The notes under the pieces: generated by a model
Databases searched by the model: none
Told to the model about the DNA's origin: nothing
Seen by the model: only the letters and a program-made list of their open reading frames with translations
Source: DATJOJ01 sp035507035
GTDB lineage: Bacteria; Acidobacteriota; Terriglobia; Terriglobales; Acidobacteriaceae
Reading direction: 5' to 3'
NCBI GenBank assembly: GCA_035507035.1
Contig: DATJOJ010000003.1
Span: forward strand, 62,001-126,000
Length of the DNA stretch: 64,000 nucleotides
In this document: positions 17,108 to 25,484 of the stretch, in pieces
How the letters are laid out: the number at the start of each line of letters is the position of its first letter
How positions within the stretch are numbered: position 1 is the first letter of the stretch
Made by a program: the position numbers and the translations under genes

Positions 17108-18298
17108 TCACTGCTTCAGCGTCTGTACCTCGACGGAGAACACCGATGGAAGGTTCTCAACGATAGGTTTCCAGCTGTCGCCGGCGTCAGCCGAACAATA
17201 TACCTGGCCGCCCGTGGTGCCAAAATATATGCCGCATTTGTCCAGCGAGTCCACTGCCATCGCGTCGCGCAGTACGTTCACGTAGCAATTGCTTTGTGGC
17301 AACCCCTTGGTGAGCGGCTCCCACTCATCGCCTCCGCTGCGGCTGCGATAAACGCGCAACTTGCCTTCCAGTGGAAAATGTTCGCTATCGCTTTTGATGG
17401 GGACAACGTAAAGCGTTTCGGGTTCGTGGGCGTGAACATCAATGACAAAGCCAAAATCGGTGGGCAAGTTGCCGCTGACCTCGTGCCACTGATCGCCCGA
17501 ATTGTCACTGCGCATGACATCCCAATGTTTCTGCATAAACAACACGCCAGGCCTTTCTTGACTCATGGCGATGTGGTGAACGCAGTGGCCAATTTCAGCG
17601 TTGGAATCGGGGATATACTGCGACCGGAGCCCTTGATTGATCGGCTTCCAAGTCTGGCCGCCGTCGTCAGTGCGGAAGGCGCCGGCGGCGGAGATCGCAA
17701 TCCACATCCGCTGCGGGTTGCCACGATCAAGCACGATGGTGTGCAGGCATAAGCCGCCCCCACCCGGCTGCCAGTACGGGCCGGTGCCGTGGCCGCGAAG
17801 GCCGGCTAGTTCCTGCCAATTCTCGCCGCCATCGGTAGAGCGAAATAAAGCCGCATCTTCCACTCCCGCGTAGACGGTGTTCGCGTCAGTAAACGACGGC
17901 TCAAGATGCCACACACGCTTGAACTCCCAGGGATGCTGCGTACCGTCGTACGATTGATGAGTGGTCAAAGGCTTGCCAGTTTCCGCAGAAGCGTCGTAGC
18001 TGAATTTGTTGCTCGTGCCTTTGGCCCCACCACCCTGACCAACCACCGGCTGGCCGACCGGAGTTCCCGGCTGATGCCAGGTTTTCCCGCCGTCGTCTGA
18101 ACGCTGAATGACTTGCCCAAACCATCCGCTGGTTTGCGATACATAAATTCGATTGGGGTCCGCTGCCGATCCCTTCATGTGATAGACTTCCCACCCCGCA
18201 AAGTGTGGCCCGCTGACTTCCCATTTATCACGCTTGCCGTCGGCTGTAAGAATGAATGCGCCTTTATGCGTGCCAACTAATACTCGTACTCCGCTCAT
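17108..18298 (-). CDS. BNR/Asp-box beta-propeller protein (sialidase-like fold, function unknown)
   Basis: 396 residues with at least six Asp-box-type repeats, for example RSDDGGKTWHQ, RSTDGGENWQEL, RTDDGGQTWKPI, RSDNSGDQWHEV, RSRSGGDEWEPL and SADAGDSWKPI, predicting a propeller. It is often labelled glycosyl hydrolase or sialidase, but I see no sialidase catalytic triad pattern (no FRIP motif). There is no signal peptide, so it is cytoplasmic, which is unusual for Asp-box proteins. Start: AAGGAG six bases before ATG 18298; the longer frame lacks homology. Converges with the ammonia-lyase. Confidence 0.8.
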   Translation of the reverse strand: MSGVRVLVGTHKGAFILTADGKRDKWEVSGPHFAGWEVYHMKGSAADPNRIYVSQTSGWFGQVIQRSDDGGKTWHQPGTPVGQPVVGQGGGAKGTSNKFSYDASAETGKPLTTHQSYDGTQHPWEFKRVWHLEPSFTDANTVYAGVEDAALFRSTDGGENWQELAGLRGHGTGPYWQPGGGGLCLHTIVLDRGNPQRMWIAISAAGAFRTDDGGQTWKPINQGLRSQYIPDSNAEIGHCVHHIAMSQERPGVLFMQKHWDVMRSDNSGDQWHEVSGNLPTDFGFVIDVHAHEPETLYVVPIKSDSEHFPLEGKLRVYRSRSGGDEWEPLTKGLPQSNCYVNVLRDAMAVDSLDKCGIYFGTTGGQVYCSADAGDSWKPIVENLPSVFSVEVQTLKQ

Positions 18299-18467
18299 CC
18301 ATGGCTCCTTCTGGAGGTTTTTATGATTTGCTTCGGTTGTGCTTCCCTGTTTGCAGGTAGGATAACCGAATCCTCCGAATCTCGCTGAAGGATTTCCACG
18401 CTCGCCGGACAACGGTAGGACTCACGATCGAATCGAAGTGGGCAACAATCAGCCCGAGGTCAACTCG

Positions 18468-18911
18468 ATGAAAGCTCCCTTCCTGATCGGACGCATGCTG
18501 TTTGGTGGGTTCTTTTTATACAGCGGAATCAATCATCTGCGAAATCATGAATCGATGGCGCCACATGCGGAAGCCAAAGGTGTGCCCGCGCCGAACGCAG
18601 CGGTCGCGCTTTCCGCTGTCCCGCTCATTGTCGGCGGGACGAGTTTGCTACTCGGCGTTAAACCAAAACTGGGAGCGGCGGCGATCCTGATGTTTCTCGG
18701 CGGAGTCTCTCCGGTGATGCACGATTTCTGGCGCAATGAAGATGCCAACGAACGCATGAACAACATGGTCAACTTCATGAAGAACCTGGCGCTAGCTGGG
18801 GGCGCGCTTGCCCTGATGGGAGTGGAGGAACCATGGGAAGCGAGTATTCCTGTTGGGCGGCCTACACTCCGCGAAAGAGCCCGCGCCATTGGCCGAAAGC
18901 TCGCGGCGTAG
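18468..18911 (+). CDS. DoxX-family membrane protein
   Basis: 147 residues with four hydrophobic segments and the DoxX pattern: GRMLFGGFFLYSGINHL in segment 1, then VPLIVGGTSLLLGVKPKLGA and AILMFLGGVSPVMHDFW. DoxX proteins are small quinone-associated or oxidoreductase-partner membrane proteins of loosely defined role. It is divergent from the propeller gene. The start ATG 18468 has GAGG nine bases upstream. Confidence 0.85.
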   Translation: MKAPFLIGRMLFGGFFLYSGINHLRNHESMAPHAEAKGVPAPNAAVALSAVPLIVGGTSLLLGVKPKLGAAAILMFLGGVSPVMHDFWRNEDANERMNNMVNFMKNLALAGGALALMGVEEPWEASIPVGRPTLRERARAIGRKLAA

Positions 18912-18917
18912 AGCCCG

Positions 18918-19082
18918 TTAAACGGGCATGGGCTCGGGCTGCGGAACGGGTGGAACTACGTCAGGCTCGGGGTCTGGGAGCCCCGGGAAAACGTCGGGAT
19001 CGGACCCAGGCTCGGGTTCGGGATCGGGCTTCGGTAGGGGCTGGGGTTTGGGAAAGGTGGAGTTTTTCGACTCAGTAACCAT
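18918..19082 (-). CDS. Small proline-rich (XP-repeat) protein, candidate
   Basis: A 54-codon frame on the minus strand, ATG 19082 to TAA 18918. After a short polar head (MVTESKNSTF) nearly every second residue is proline: PKPQPLPKPDPEPEPG, then PDPEPDVVPPVPQPEPMPV. The alternation of Pro with Lys, Asp, Glu and Val is maintained to the stop codon, which a random GC-rich repeat would not require. XP tracts form stiff extended rods as in TonB linkers. No signal peptide and only a weak AGAGA before the ATG. It fills the gap between doxX and engB and faces doxX tail-to-tail. It may be a real small protein or a decayed linker. Confidence 0.45.
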   Translation of the reverse strand: MVTESKNSTFPKPQPLPKPDPEPEPGSDPDVFPGLPDPEPDVVPPVPQPEPMPV

Positions 19083-19183
19083 TCTCTATCGATGCAAAAT
19101 CCTCCGTTTGGTTTTCCTCGGATTGACCAGCAGTGCGATTTCCACGCGCTTGCAACTTTGTTCGGACATCGGCAAACTGATCT

Positions 19184-19804
19184 GTGCGTATTTTGTCCCG
19201 ATTCATGACGGCGGCGATCGACGCCGGCCACTTCCCGGCACCGGCATTGCCGGAAGTTGCTTTTCTGGGCAGATCGAACGTTGGCAAGTCCAGCGTGATT
19301 AATTCGCTGGTCGGAAAGAAGCTGGCAAAGACCAGCTCCACGCCAGGACGAACTCGCAGTATTAATTTCTTCGAACTGCGCTGGGCGGGAAAGCCGCATC
19401 CCGAGATGGTTTTCGTGGACTTGCCAGGATACGGCTATGCGCAAGTCTCGCGGGAAATTTCCAGCCAGTGGCCAACTTTTATTGAGCCGTACTTGAAGCA
19501 GCGTCCCTGCCTGGCGTTGTGTTTAGCGTTGGTGGACGTGAACGTTCCGCCGCAGGAAAGCGACCGGCAACTGCTGCAGTTCTTGGGTGAAGTGGGACGG
19601 CCTTTCTTGATCGTGGGCACGAAGAGCGATCGATTGTCGGGCAATCAACTGCGCAATGCTCTGCGAACCTTCTCGGGTGAGTTTCCTCAGGCGCGATTGA
19701 TTCCGTTTTCAGCGCGAACCGGTGCCGGACAAGACGAACTTTGGCGGGAGATTCGAAATACCGTTCAGCAGGATCGTGGTTCTGCGCAGCAAGTGGCGCT
19801 GTAA
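19184..19804 (+). CDS. engB: Ribosome-assembly GTPase EngB/YsxC
   Basis: 206 residues. GTPase motifs: G1 GRSNVGKSS, G2 TPGRTRSINFF, G3 DLPGYGYA, G4 GTKSD and G5 SARTGAG. EngB is an essential GTPase needed for late 50S subunit assembly. GTG 19184 was chosen because RILSRFMTAAIDAGHFP aligns with the normal N-terminal strand of the family; the frame is closed by a TGA at 19178, so no longer form exists. ATG 19205 would truncate that strand. Confidence 0.95.
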   Translation: MRILSRFMTAAIDAGHFPAPALPEVAFLGRSNVGKSSVINSLVGKKLAKTSSTPGRTRSINFFELRWAGKPHPEMVFVDLPGYGYAQVSREISSQWPTFIEPYLKQRPCLALCLALVDVNVPPQESDRQLLQFLGEVGRPFLIVGTKSDRLSGNQLRNALRTFSGEFPQARLIPFSARTGAGQDELWREIRNTVQQDRGSAQQVAL

Positions 19805-19903
19805 ATCCGCGATTGGATCGCGTCTACCGCAAAGCTCGCCAAGGAACTCGCAAAGATCGCCGGGCAAACCGACCAATTTCCACGATCGATAAACCCCGAG
19901 GAT

Positions 19904-19931
19904 TTGTCTATCCCTGAGCATCCGCTATGAT
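19904..19931 (+). promoter_or_regulatory. Promoter of the epimerase gene, leaderless-type
   Basis: TTGTCT (19904-19909), 16-bp spacer and TATGAT (19926-19931), nine bases before the ATG at 19941. There is no ribosome-binding site. Confidence 0.5.
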
Positions 19932-19940
19932 TAGAAACTT

Positions 19941-20882
19941 ATGTCCACATACCTGATCACGGGCGTGGCTGGATTTATTGGATCGGCTTTAGCCCGCGCA
20001 GTCCTGGCACTAGGAGATCAAGTGCGCGGGATCGACAATCTCTCGACGGGAAAACGCGAAAACCTAAGCGAAATCCGCAAACAGATTGATCTTCGAGAAG
20101 CCGATCTGCTCGACATGGCAGCGATACGAGAAGCGTGCTCCGGAGTGGATTACGTCCTGCATGAGGCGGCGATTCCCTCGGTGCCGCGGTCGGTGAAAGA
20201 TCCGCTGGAAAGTAATCGGGCGAATGTTGACGCGACAGTCAATGTGCTGGTGGCCGCACGAGACGCGAAAGTGAAGCGAGTGGTTTATGCGGCATCATCG
20301 TCGGCTTACGGCGACACGCCAACTTTGCCCAAGCGCGAGGACATGCCGCCCAGTCCCATTTCGCCGTATGCCGTGGCCAAACTGGCCAGCGAGTTCTATA
20401 TGACCTCGTTCTGGCGGTGTTATGGATTGCCGACGGTTTCGCTGCGATACTTCAACATTTTTGGACCCCGGCAAGACCCGTCTTCGCCATACTCAGGCGT
20501 GCTGGCGAAGTTCATTACGCAGATGCTGAAGGGCGACCAGCCAATCATTTTTGGCGATGGCACGCAGAGCCGTGATTTTACGTATGTCGATAACGTCGTG
20601 AACGCGAATCTGCTCGCGTGCCGAGTTCCGGCGGAACAGGTTGCCGGGCGTGTGTTCAACGTCGCCACTGGTTCGCGCATCGACTTGAATGAGACGTTCC
20701 GCGCACTTAAAAAGCTGACTGGTTACAACGGTGAAATAAAATACGAGGCCGAGCGCGCTGGAGATGTGAAACATTCGCTAGCCGATCTTGCGCTAGCCGC
20801 GAAGCATCTTGGTTACAAGCCCACGGTGAATTTCGAAGAGGGTCTGCGGCGGACGATCGAGTGGTATCGCAGCCAGGCGTAA
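19941..20882 (+). CDS. NAD-dependent sugar-nucleotide epimerase (extended SDR, WbpP/GalE type)
   Basis: 313 residues. The NAD-binding motif GVAGFIGSALA is at the N-terminus. The catalytic SSSAYG serine region and YAVAK (Tyr-x-x-x-Lys) are present, followed by the extended-SDR motif LRYFNIFGPRQDPSSPYSGV. The last resembles UDP-GlcNAc 4-epimerases of the WbpP group. It would act on a UDP-sugar in the cytoplasm for surface polysaccharide synthesis. No glycosyltransferase cluster surrounds it. The exact sugar is not decidable from sequence. Confidence 0.9.
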   Translation: MSTYLITGVAGFIGSALARAVLALGDQVRGIDNLSTGKRENLSEIRKQIDLREADLLDMAAIREACSGVDYVLHEAAIPSVPRSVKDPLESNRANVDATVNVLVAARDAKVKRVVYAASSSAYGDTPTLPKREDMPPSPISPYAVAKLASEFYMTSFWRCYGLPTVSLRYFNIFGPRQDPSSPYSGVLAKFITQMLKGDQPIIFGDGTQSRDFTYVDNVVNANLLACRVPAEQVAGRVFNVATGSRIDLNETFRALKKLTGYNGEIKYEAERAGDVKHSLADLALAAKHLGYKPTVNFEEGLRRTIEWYRSQA

Positions 20883-20977
20883 TGAATCTTAACGGCTGAA
20901 CGCCGTACCAGCCCACGTTCCATGCCCGTTACTTTCGTGATCTGTGGCCGGGTTACGAGCGCGACTAGAGTTGGAGT

Positions 20978-21640
20978 ATGACCCTGTCATCCATGGTGGT
21001 TTCTCGCGACTGGCCGGAAGTCAGCGTGTTGGAATGCATCTTGAGCAGTTTGCAAATCGGGGTAGAAGTTGAACCCGAACCTGAGCGCGCCCGCGCCAAG
21101 CTGGGAAAGTCAAAGATCGACGCGCTGATTGTAGATTGCGATCTCGAGGGCAGCGGCAAATTCCTGCACGGTCTGAACGGCAAGCTCAACAGCATTCCGG
21201 TCATGATTCTGAGCAGCCGCGAACGGTGCGGCAGTTTCGAAGATAGTGAGGCCGACTTTGTCTTCGAGAAGCCAATTTCGGTCGAAAAAGCGGTGCATAC
21301 GCTTTCGGCGGCGCGAAATCTGATTCTGGATGGAAGACTCCGCTATCACCGGCACACCTTGCAAATTCCAGTGACCATCAGGTGTGGAAAGAACAAACGT
21401 CTGCAGGCAGAACTGCTGAATTTGAGCCAGGGAGGCATCGCGGTGCGAAGCCGCACTGCGATTCCGAGCGGACCGGTTCAGATGGAGTTTGCACTGCCGG
21501 GAAGCGATAAGCCTTTGAAGGCCGGGGGACTGGCAGTTTGGAGCCGACCAGACGCTTGCGGGATTAAGTTCACCGAAGTGAAGCCTGCGGCGAAGCGCGA
21601 CCTGCAATTGTGGCTGGCCCAGCAGTATTTAACGCATTAG
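20978..21640 (+). CDS. Degenerate receiver plus PilZ domain protein
   Basis: 220 residues. Residues 1-115 resemble a response-regulator receiver (IDALIVDCDLEGSG near the acceptor Asp, VMILSS, and the Lys in FEKPISVEKA), but the N-terminal acidic pair is missing, so phosphorylation is doubtful. Residues 118-215 form a PilZ domain with NLSQGGIAVRS. The c-di-GMP-binding RxxxR motif reads LRYHR, so its first Arg position is Leu, with Arg residues shifted by one. c-di-GMP binding is therefore uncertain. GGAG lies just before the ATG. It converges with another PilZ protein. Confidence 0.8.
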   Translation: MTLSSMVVSRDWPEVSVLECILSSLQIGVEVEPEPERARAKLGKSKIDALIVDCDLEGSGKFLHGLNGKLNSIPVMILSSRERCGSFEDSEADFVFEKPISVEKAVHTLSAARNLILDGRLRYHRHTLQIPVTIRCGKNKRLQAELLNLSQGGIAVRSRTAIPSGPVQMEFALPGSDKPLKAGGLAVWSRPDACGIKFTEVKPAAKRDLQLWLAQQYLTH

Positions 21641-21686
21641 GCCTCTACTCACCTTCAAGAACCGAAGGGGTGAGCATCCACCGCCC

Positions 21687-22463
21687 TTATCGAAATCGCG
21701 CAGACTGGACTGGCAGGGCCATGGATTCGTCACTAGAGCTCGCCCCGGCCAATGCCGCTAGCCGCTTTCCCGGAGTCGCCCCGAACCAGATCACAAACAC
21801 CAGCCAATACAGACCGGCAAACATGGCTGTCGCGGCGAGGAGAAAGGCGATGGTGAATGGCCACGAAGGCAGAATGTCGATAAGGAACAGCGACATCAGG
21901 CTGAAGAGCAACACGGCGCAGAGCAGCACCAAACTATCCACAATGCGGGCGAATCGTCTCGCGGAGACGGCGAATCCGAGCAGCCGCAGACGGGGCAAGT
22001 CGTCCTCATCTTCGGCGACCGGCAAGAACGACGGCATCTGGATGGCGGGCCGCGCGGCTGTTGAGAACAGCAACTCGCCTTCGCCCATCACCCGGCCTGC
22101 ATCGCTTAGGAGCTGAGCAAAAATCCACTCGCTCAGCGCCTGCTGGGAGCGTGTGGACAGCGAAACAAATTCGACGCCGGCCTGGGCGCTCGAGTCGGTC
22201 CATACGATTCGGCCGACGGCTTCGAGGCGAGTTCGCGGAGCCGGCAAATCCAATCGAAGTTCGACTTGCTCGCCTACTGGCATCGGTCGCGCGGTCTGCA
22301 TGGCGAGTCCGGACTGGCCGAGGTCGCGGAGAATGGCCGCGCTGGTCGATCCCAAATTCACATAAGCTAAGCTGCGAAGCTTGTGACGGTAAGGCCGCGG
22401 AGAGAATTGCTCAACCGGCGCAATGGTTGGATTGGAAGTGGCGGCCATGGCGCTACCACGCAT
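21687..22463 (-). CDS. PilZ-RDD fusion membrane protein
   Basis: 258 residues. The N-terminal part (about 20-125) has PilZ character: RPYRHKLRSLAYVNLG, DLGQSGLAMQTARPM (the D-x-S-x-x-G motif as DLGQSG), and a strand ending in VGRIVWTDSSAQAGVEFVSL. The C-terminal part (about 165-245) is an RDD domain with two membrane segments: RRFARIVDSLVLLCAVLL and FVIWFGATPGKRLAAL, including the Arg, Asp and GK landmarks. RDD proteins are small-ion or solute-related membrane proteins of unclear role. Start assigned to ATG 22463; ATG 22448 is also possible. Confidence 0.75.
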   Translation of the reverse strand: MRGSAMAATSNPTIAPVEQFSPRPYRHKLRSLAYVNLGSTSAAILRDLGQSGLAMQTARPMPVGEQVELRLDLPAPRTRLEAVGRIVWTDSSAQAGVEFVSLSTRSQQALSEWIFAQLLSDAGRVMGEGELLFSTAARPAIQMPSFLPVAEDEDDLPRLRLLGFAVSARRFARIVDSLVLLCAVLLFSLMSLFLIDILPSWPFTIAFLLAATAMFAGLYWLVFVIWFGATPGKRLAALAGASSSDESMALPVQSARFR

Positions 22464-22523
22464 ACTAAAATCTTATCGAGCGGGGGAGAGATGACTCAGT
22501 AACCGCGGTGGTTCGTGCAGGAG

Positions 22524-22829
22524 CTACGAAGCGGTGCGATGCTCGCCAGGGCCGGCTTCGCGGATCTTGCGGGGGCGAGCGTCGGCCAAGGAAATTAGCC
22601 GATTCAGGTCATAACTATAGGGGCCGTAAGCGCGGAAAGCTTCCTCGTCAAACAAACGCTTGATACCGCAGCTGAGGCAGACCTGGTAGGAATAACCTTG
22701 GGCGCGCACCGGCCAGCTCATCTTGCCGTGCCAGCAACCGCGGAATAACATAACGCCAGCGCCGGCAAATCCAGTAGCCAAGAGACCCAACGGCCACAAC
22801 CACTTCGACTTCTTCTTGTCCTCACCCAC
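22524..22829 (-). CDS. Small membrane-anchored hypothetical protein with a CxxC pair
   Basis: About 101 residues: a basic start (EDKKKSKW), one membrane segment (WPLGLLATGFAGAGVMLF), then a soluble part with GCWHGKMSWPVRAQGYSYQ, VCLSCGIKRLFDEE (CxxC) and YGPYSYDLNRLI. The CxxC with the earlier Cys and His could bind a metal or form a disulfide. The start is uncertain: GTG 22829 gives a compact protein; a TTG at 22889 would add 20 unconvincing residues. Family not recognised. Confidence 0.65.
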   Translation of the reverse strand: MGEDKKKSKWLWPLGLLATGFAGAGVMLFRGCWHGKMSWPVRAQGYSYQVCLSCGIKRLFDEEAFRAYGPYSYDLNRLISLADARPRKIREAGPGEHRTAS

Positions 22830-23071
22830 AACACAGAACCATAACGACTTACCGCTGTTCAGAATATGCCTAAACGATCGGCTGCGCAAGGATTTTGGAA
22901 GTACTTGAAGCGCAAGCAGTTGCTTTGCAGAAGGGAACCGTGGCCGCTTACCTTAGTGTGCGGCAAATATGTTGCCAATCACCGGCAATCCTTGTACTTT
23001 ACGAGTAGTGCTTCGGCCAAAAAGCCGAAGAATCTCCCCCAAAAATCTGTGGTGGCATGACGAATGACGAA

Positions 23072-23099
23072 TTGACAATTCTGTCTTCCCCGATAGGAT
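23072..23099 (+). promoter_or_regulatory. Promoter of the GAF-amidase gene
   Basis: A consensus -35 TTGACA (23072-23077), 16-bp spacer and TAGGAT (23094-23099), 34 bases before the ATG. A perfect hairpin CTTCGGC/GCCGAAG lies just upstream (23011-23030). Confidence 0.5.
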
Positions 23100-23133
23100 T
23101 GTCTGTCCCGATTGTGCGCGGCTCAGAATCCGG

Positions 23134-25293
23134 ATGAGCACCACTGCGAATAACGCTGGCCTGGAGTCGATCCGTGCCTTGGAAGCGCCGGTTCCAAGGC
23201 CGATTCGGCGCCGCATGATTCCATCGAGCGGTGCTGGCCGCGATGCCTTGCAGGCCCTTTTAGCGTTCTCTGCCTTACACGAACAGATTCGACAGCGCCG
23301 CGCTTGCGGAGAACGCAGCGACGAGATCTCGAGCGACCCCTGGCAGCTTGAGCAGTTTGTACTGGACGAGGTTCTGCAACTTGTCGCCGAACGTGCGGTA
23401 GCCATGACCGGCGCGGACGGCGTGGCAATTGCACTAGCCGAAGGTGAGGCCATTGTCTGCCGCGGATCGGCGGGAGGAATTGCCCCCGATGCCGGTGCGC
23501 GTTTAGATCCGCGTTCTGGCTTTTCCGGAGCTTGTATTGCTTCGCGTCAAGTTGTGCGCTGCGACGACTCTGAAACTGATTTGCGAGTTGATCCTTTCGC
23601 CTGCCGCAACCTGGGCGCGCGGTCCATGGTTGCGGTGCCGCTGCTGGCCAAAAACACGGTCATCGGATTGATCGAGGCTTTTTCGACGGAGGCTTTTGGC
23701 TTCAATGACCGCGACATTCGTAGCTTGAGTTTGCTCGCAGAGCTCATCCTGGCGGCGTTGAAGCCGGAAGAAGAGGATCGGCTGGCGGAGATTTCGCGAG
23801 GGGTGGTCGCGCCGCGATCAACGGTGATCCAACCGGAGCCGCCGGCTGTGGCGGTTGCCGAAAGTGAAAACACCAATCTCGTTTTGGCGAAGAGCCCGAG
23901 ACCTCAACTGGAAGGCGTTTCGAAGTACGAAGCTACAGAGAGCGCGAGGCCGGGGCTTGCGATGGTGCTGGTATTAGTGTTGTTTGCCGCCGTGCTCGGC
24001 GGTGGACTGTGGTGGGGCATTCGGCGTCACACGGTTTCCGCGGGCGCAAAATCACGAATTGCTGCGCCTGCTGCTGCGAGCGCGGCACCTGCGGTTACAA
24101 GCACCGCGGCAAGTCTTCCGGCGCCTGATTCTGATTTGCAAGAGGAGGCCAGCAGCTTGCCGCCACCCGTCAAAGCCGGCGCACAGCCCGAGGTCACCGG
24201 GATTCGCCACTGGTCGTCACCGGATTCGACCACGGTTGTTATCGATCTGCAGGATCAAGTTCAATATGAGGCGCACCGGCTGGCCAATCCGGAGCGAATT
24301 TATTTCGATCTCTTTGACACGCGGCTAGCGGATGATCTCTCGAACAAAAAGATCGATGTCGGCGATGCCCTGTTGCAGCGCGTGCGCGTGGCTCAGCCGG
24401 TTCACGGCGTGACCCGCGTGGTTCTGGAAACAAAAGGTAACACGAATTTTTCGGTGAGCATGGAAGTCAATCCTTACCGGCTAGTGGTTGAAGTGAGAAA
24501 GATTGGAGCGCCGCCGCCGCAGCGAACGAAGATTGATCTGTTTGGCCCAAGCGAGGCTACACCGCCGGAGACGGCGCATGTAGAAACTGCGCCGATTGTG
24601 CCGAAGTTGCGCATCGTGCTCGATGCTGGGCATGGCGGATGGGACCTGGGCACGGTGGGCCGCGAAGGATTGATGGAAAAAGATCTTGCGCTCGACATCG
24701 TGCGCCGCGTGGGCAAGCTCGCGAAAATCCGATTGGACGCAGAGGTCACTTACACGCGCACCGACGATGATTATGTTTCGCTGGAAAAACGGGCAGAGAT
24801 TGCGAATCTTGCCAAGGCAGATCTTTTCATGTCCGTGCACGCGAACTATAGCGATTCCAGCACTGCCCGTGGTGTAGAAACTTACTACACCAACACCTAC
24901 TCATCGATAAAAGCGCGTCCGCAGGATGACAATGATCCCGCGCTAAAAAATGTTGACTGGACGCATGTGGATATTCGGGAAAAAGTTCGCGGATCGCATC
25001 GCTTTGCGGCAGATGTGCAGCGGGCGTTGTACAAAACGTTGGCTGCCAATAACCCTGGCTTGCCAAATCGTGGTGTCAAAGAAGCGCAGTATGTGGTGCT
25101 GACCGGAACCGCAATGCCGGCGGTTCTGGCGGAGGTTTCCTTTGTCAGCAGCCCGACGGATGAAAACAATTTGCGGAATCCCGCCTATCGTCAGCAGATT
25201 GCCGAAGCTTTGTATCAGGGGATTGCTCGGTACGAGCAGGAATCGAGCCGAACGAAGATGGCAAGTGCGACGCTGAAGGCCGTTTCCCGCTGA
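23134..25293 (+). CDS. GAF-TM-AMIN-Amidase_3 fusion: N-acetylmuramoyl-L-alanine amidase
   Basis: 719 residues. Order: a disordered head, a GAF domain (about 70-210, LQLVAERAVAMTGADGVAIA to LLAKNTVIGLIEAFS), one membrane segment (about 275-298, LAMVLVLVLFAAVLGGGLWW), an Ala/Pro-rich linker, an AMIN domain (about 350-455, TTVVIDLQDQVQYEAHRLAN) and a zinc amidase (about 490-705). Zinc and catalytic residues are visible: LDAGHGGWD, the Glu in GREGLMEKDL, SVHANYS and the Glu in LAEVSFVSSP. The amidase cuts the bond between MurNAc and the stem peptide. The topology places GAF in the cytoplasm and AMIN-amidase in the periplasm, so cell-wall cleavage may be gated by an internal signal. Confidence 0.92.
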   Translation: MSTTANNAGLESIRALEAPVPRPIRRRMIPSSGAGRDALQALLAFSALHEQIRQRRACGERSDEISSDPWQLEQFVLDEVLQLVAERAVAMTGADGVAIALAEGEAIVCRGSAGGIAPDAGARLDPRSGFSGACIASRQVVRCDDSETDLRVDPFACRNLGARSMVAVPLLAKNTVIGLIEAFSTEAFGFNDRDIRSLSLLAELILAALKPEEEDRLAEISRGVVAPRSTVIQPEPPAVAVAESENTNLVLAKSPRPQLEGVSKYEATESARPGLAMVLVLVLFAAVLGGGLWWGIRRHTVSAGAKSRIAAPAAASAAPAVTSTAASLPAPDSDLQEEASSLPPPVKAGAQPEVTGIRHWSSPDSTTVVIDLQDQVQYEAHRLANPERIYFDLFDTRLADDLSNKKIDVGDALLQRVRVAQPVHGVTRVVLETKGNTNFSVSMEVNPYRLVVEVRKIGAPPPQRTKIDLFGPSEATPPETAHVETAPIVPKLRIVLDAGHGGWDLGTVGREGLMEKDLALDIVRRVGKLAKIRLDAEVTYTRTDDDYVSLEKRAEIANLAKADLFMSVHANYSDSSTARGVETYYTNTYSSIKARPQDDNDPALKNVDWTHVDIREKVRGSHRFAADVQRALYKTLAANNPGLPNRGVKEAQYVVLTGTAMPAVLAEVSFVSSPTDENNLRNPAYRQQIAEALYQGIARYEQESSRTKMASATLKAVSR

Positions 25294-25342
25294 CGACCTC
25301 TCGTTCCGGAGCCAAATATCCCAGTTCGGTTACACCCCCACT

Positions 25343-25480
25343 CGATTATTGTGGCAAAGAGAGGCCTTCCCACTGCCCGACCTTTACCACCTTGAACCAG
25401 GGCATCAATGGCTCATCCAGCTTTATCAGGCCTGGGGCAAACCCCATAAGGCTGCGGAATGGAAAAGAAAGGTGAGATAG
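25343..25480 (+). pseudogene. C-terminal remnant of a TPR protein
   Basis: In the gap after the amidase, one plus-strand frame reads REAFPLPDLYHLEPGHQWL followed by IQLYQAWGKPHKAAEWKRKV and a stop. The pattern LYxAWGKPxKAAEWxxK is the usual tail of TPR proteins such as those fused to bacterial Ser/Thr kinases. No start codon or repeats precede it, so this looks like the surviving end of a deleted gene. It stops five bases before the tail of the S9 peptidase gene on the other strand. Confidence 0.4.
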
Positions 25481-25484
25481 AATC

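Noticed and set aside
17108..18298. Naming the Asp-box propeller a sialidase
   Set aside because: Asp boxes alone do not show sialidase activity; the catalytic Arg triad and FRIP motif are not visible and it is not exported.
18920..19060. G-rich hexamer-like repeat as G-quadruplex or minisatellite
   Set aside because: The repetition is explained by XP codons of a minus-strand small reading frame; there is no exact tandem unit.
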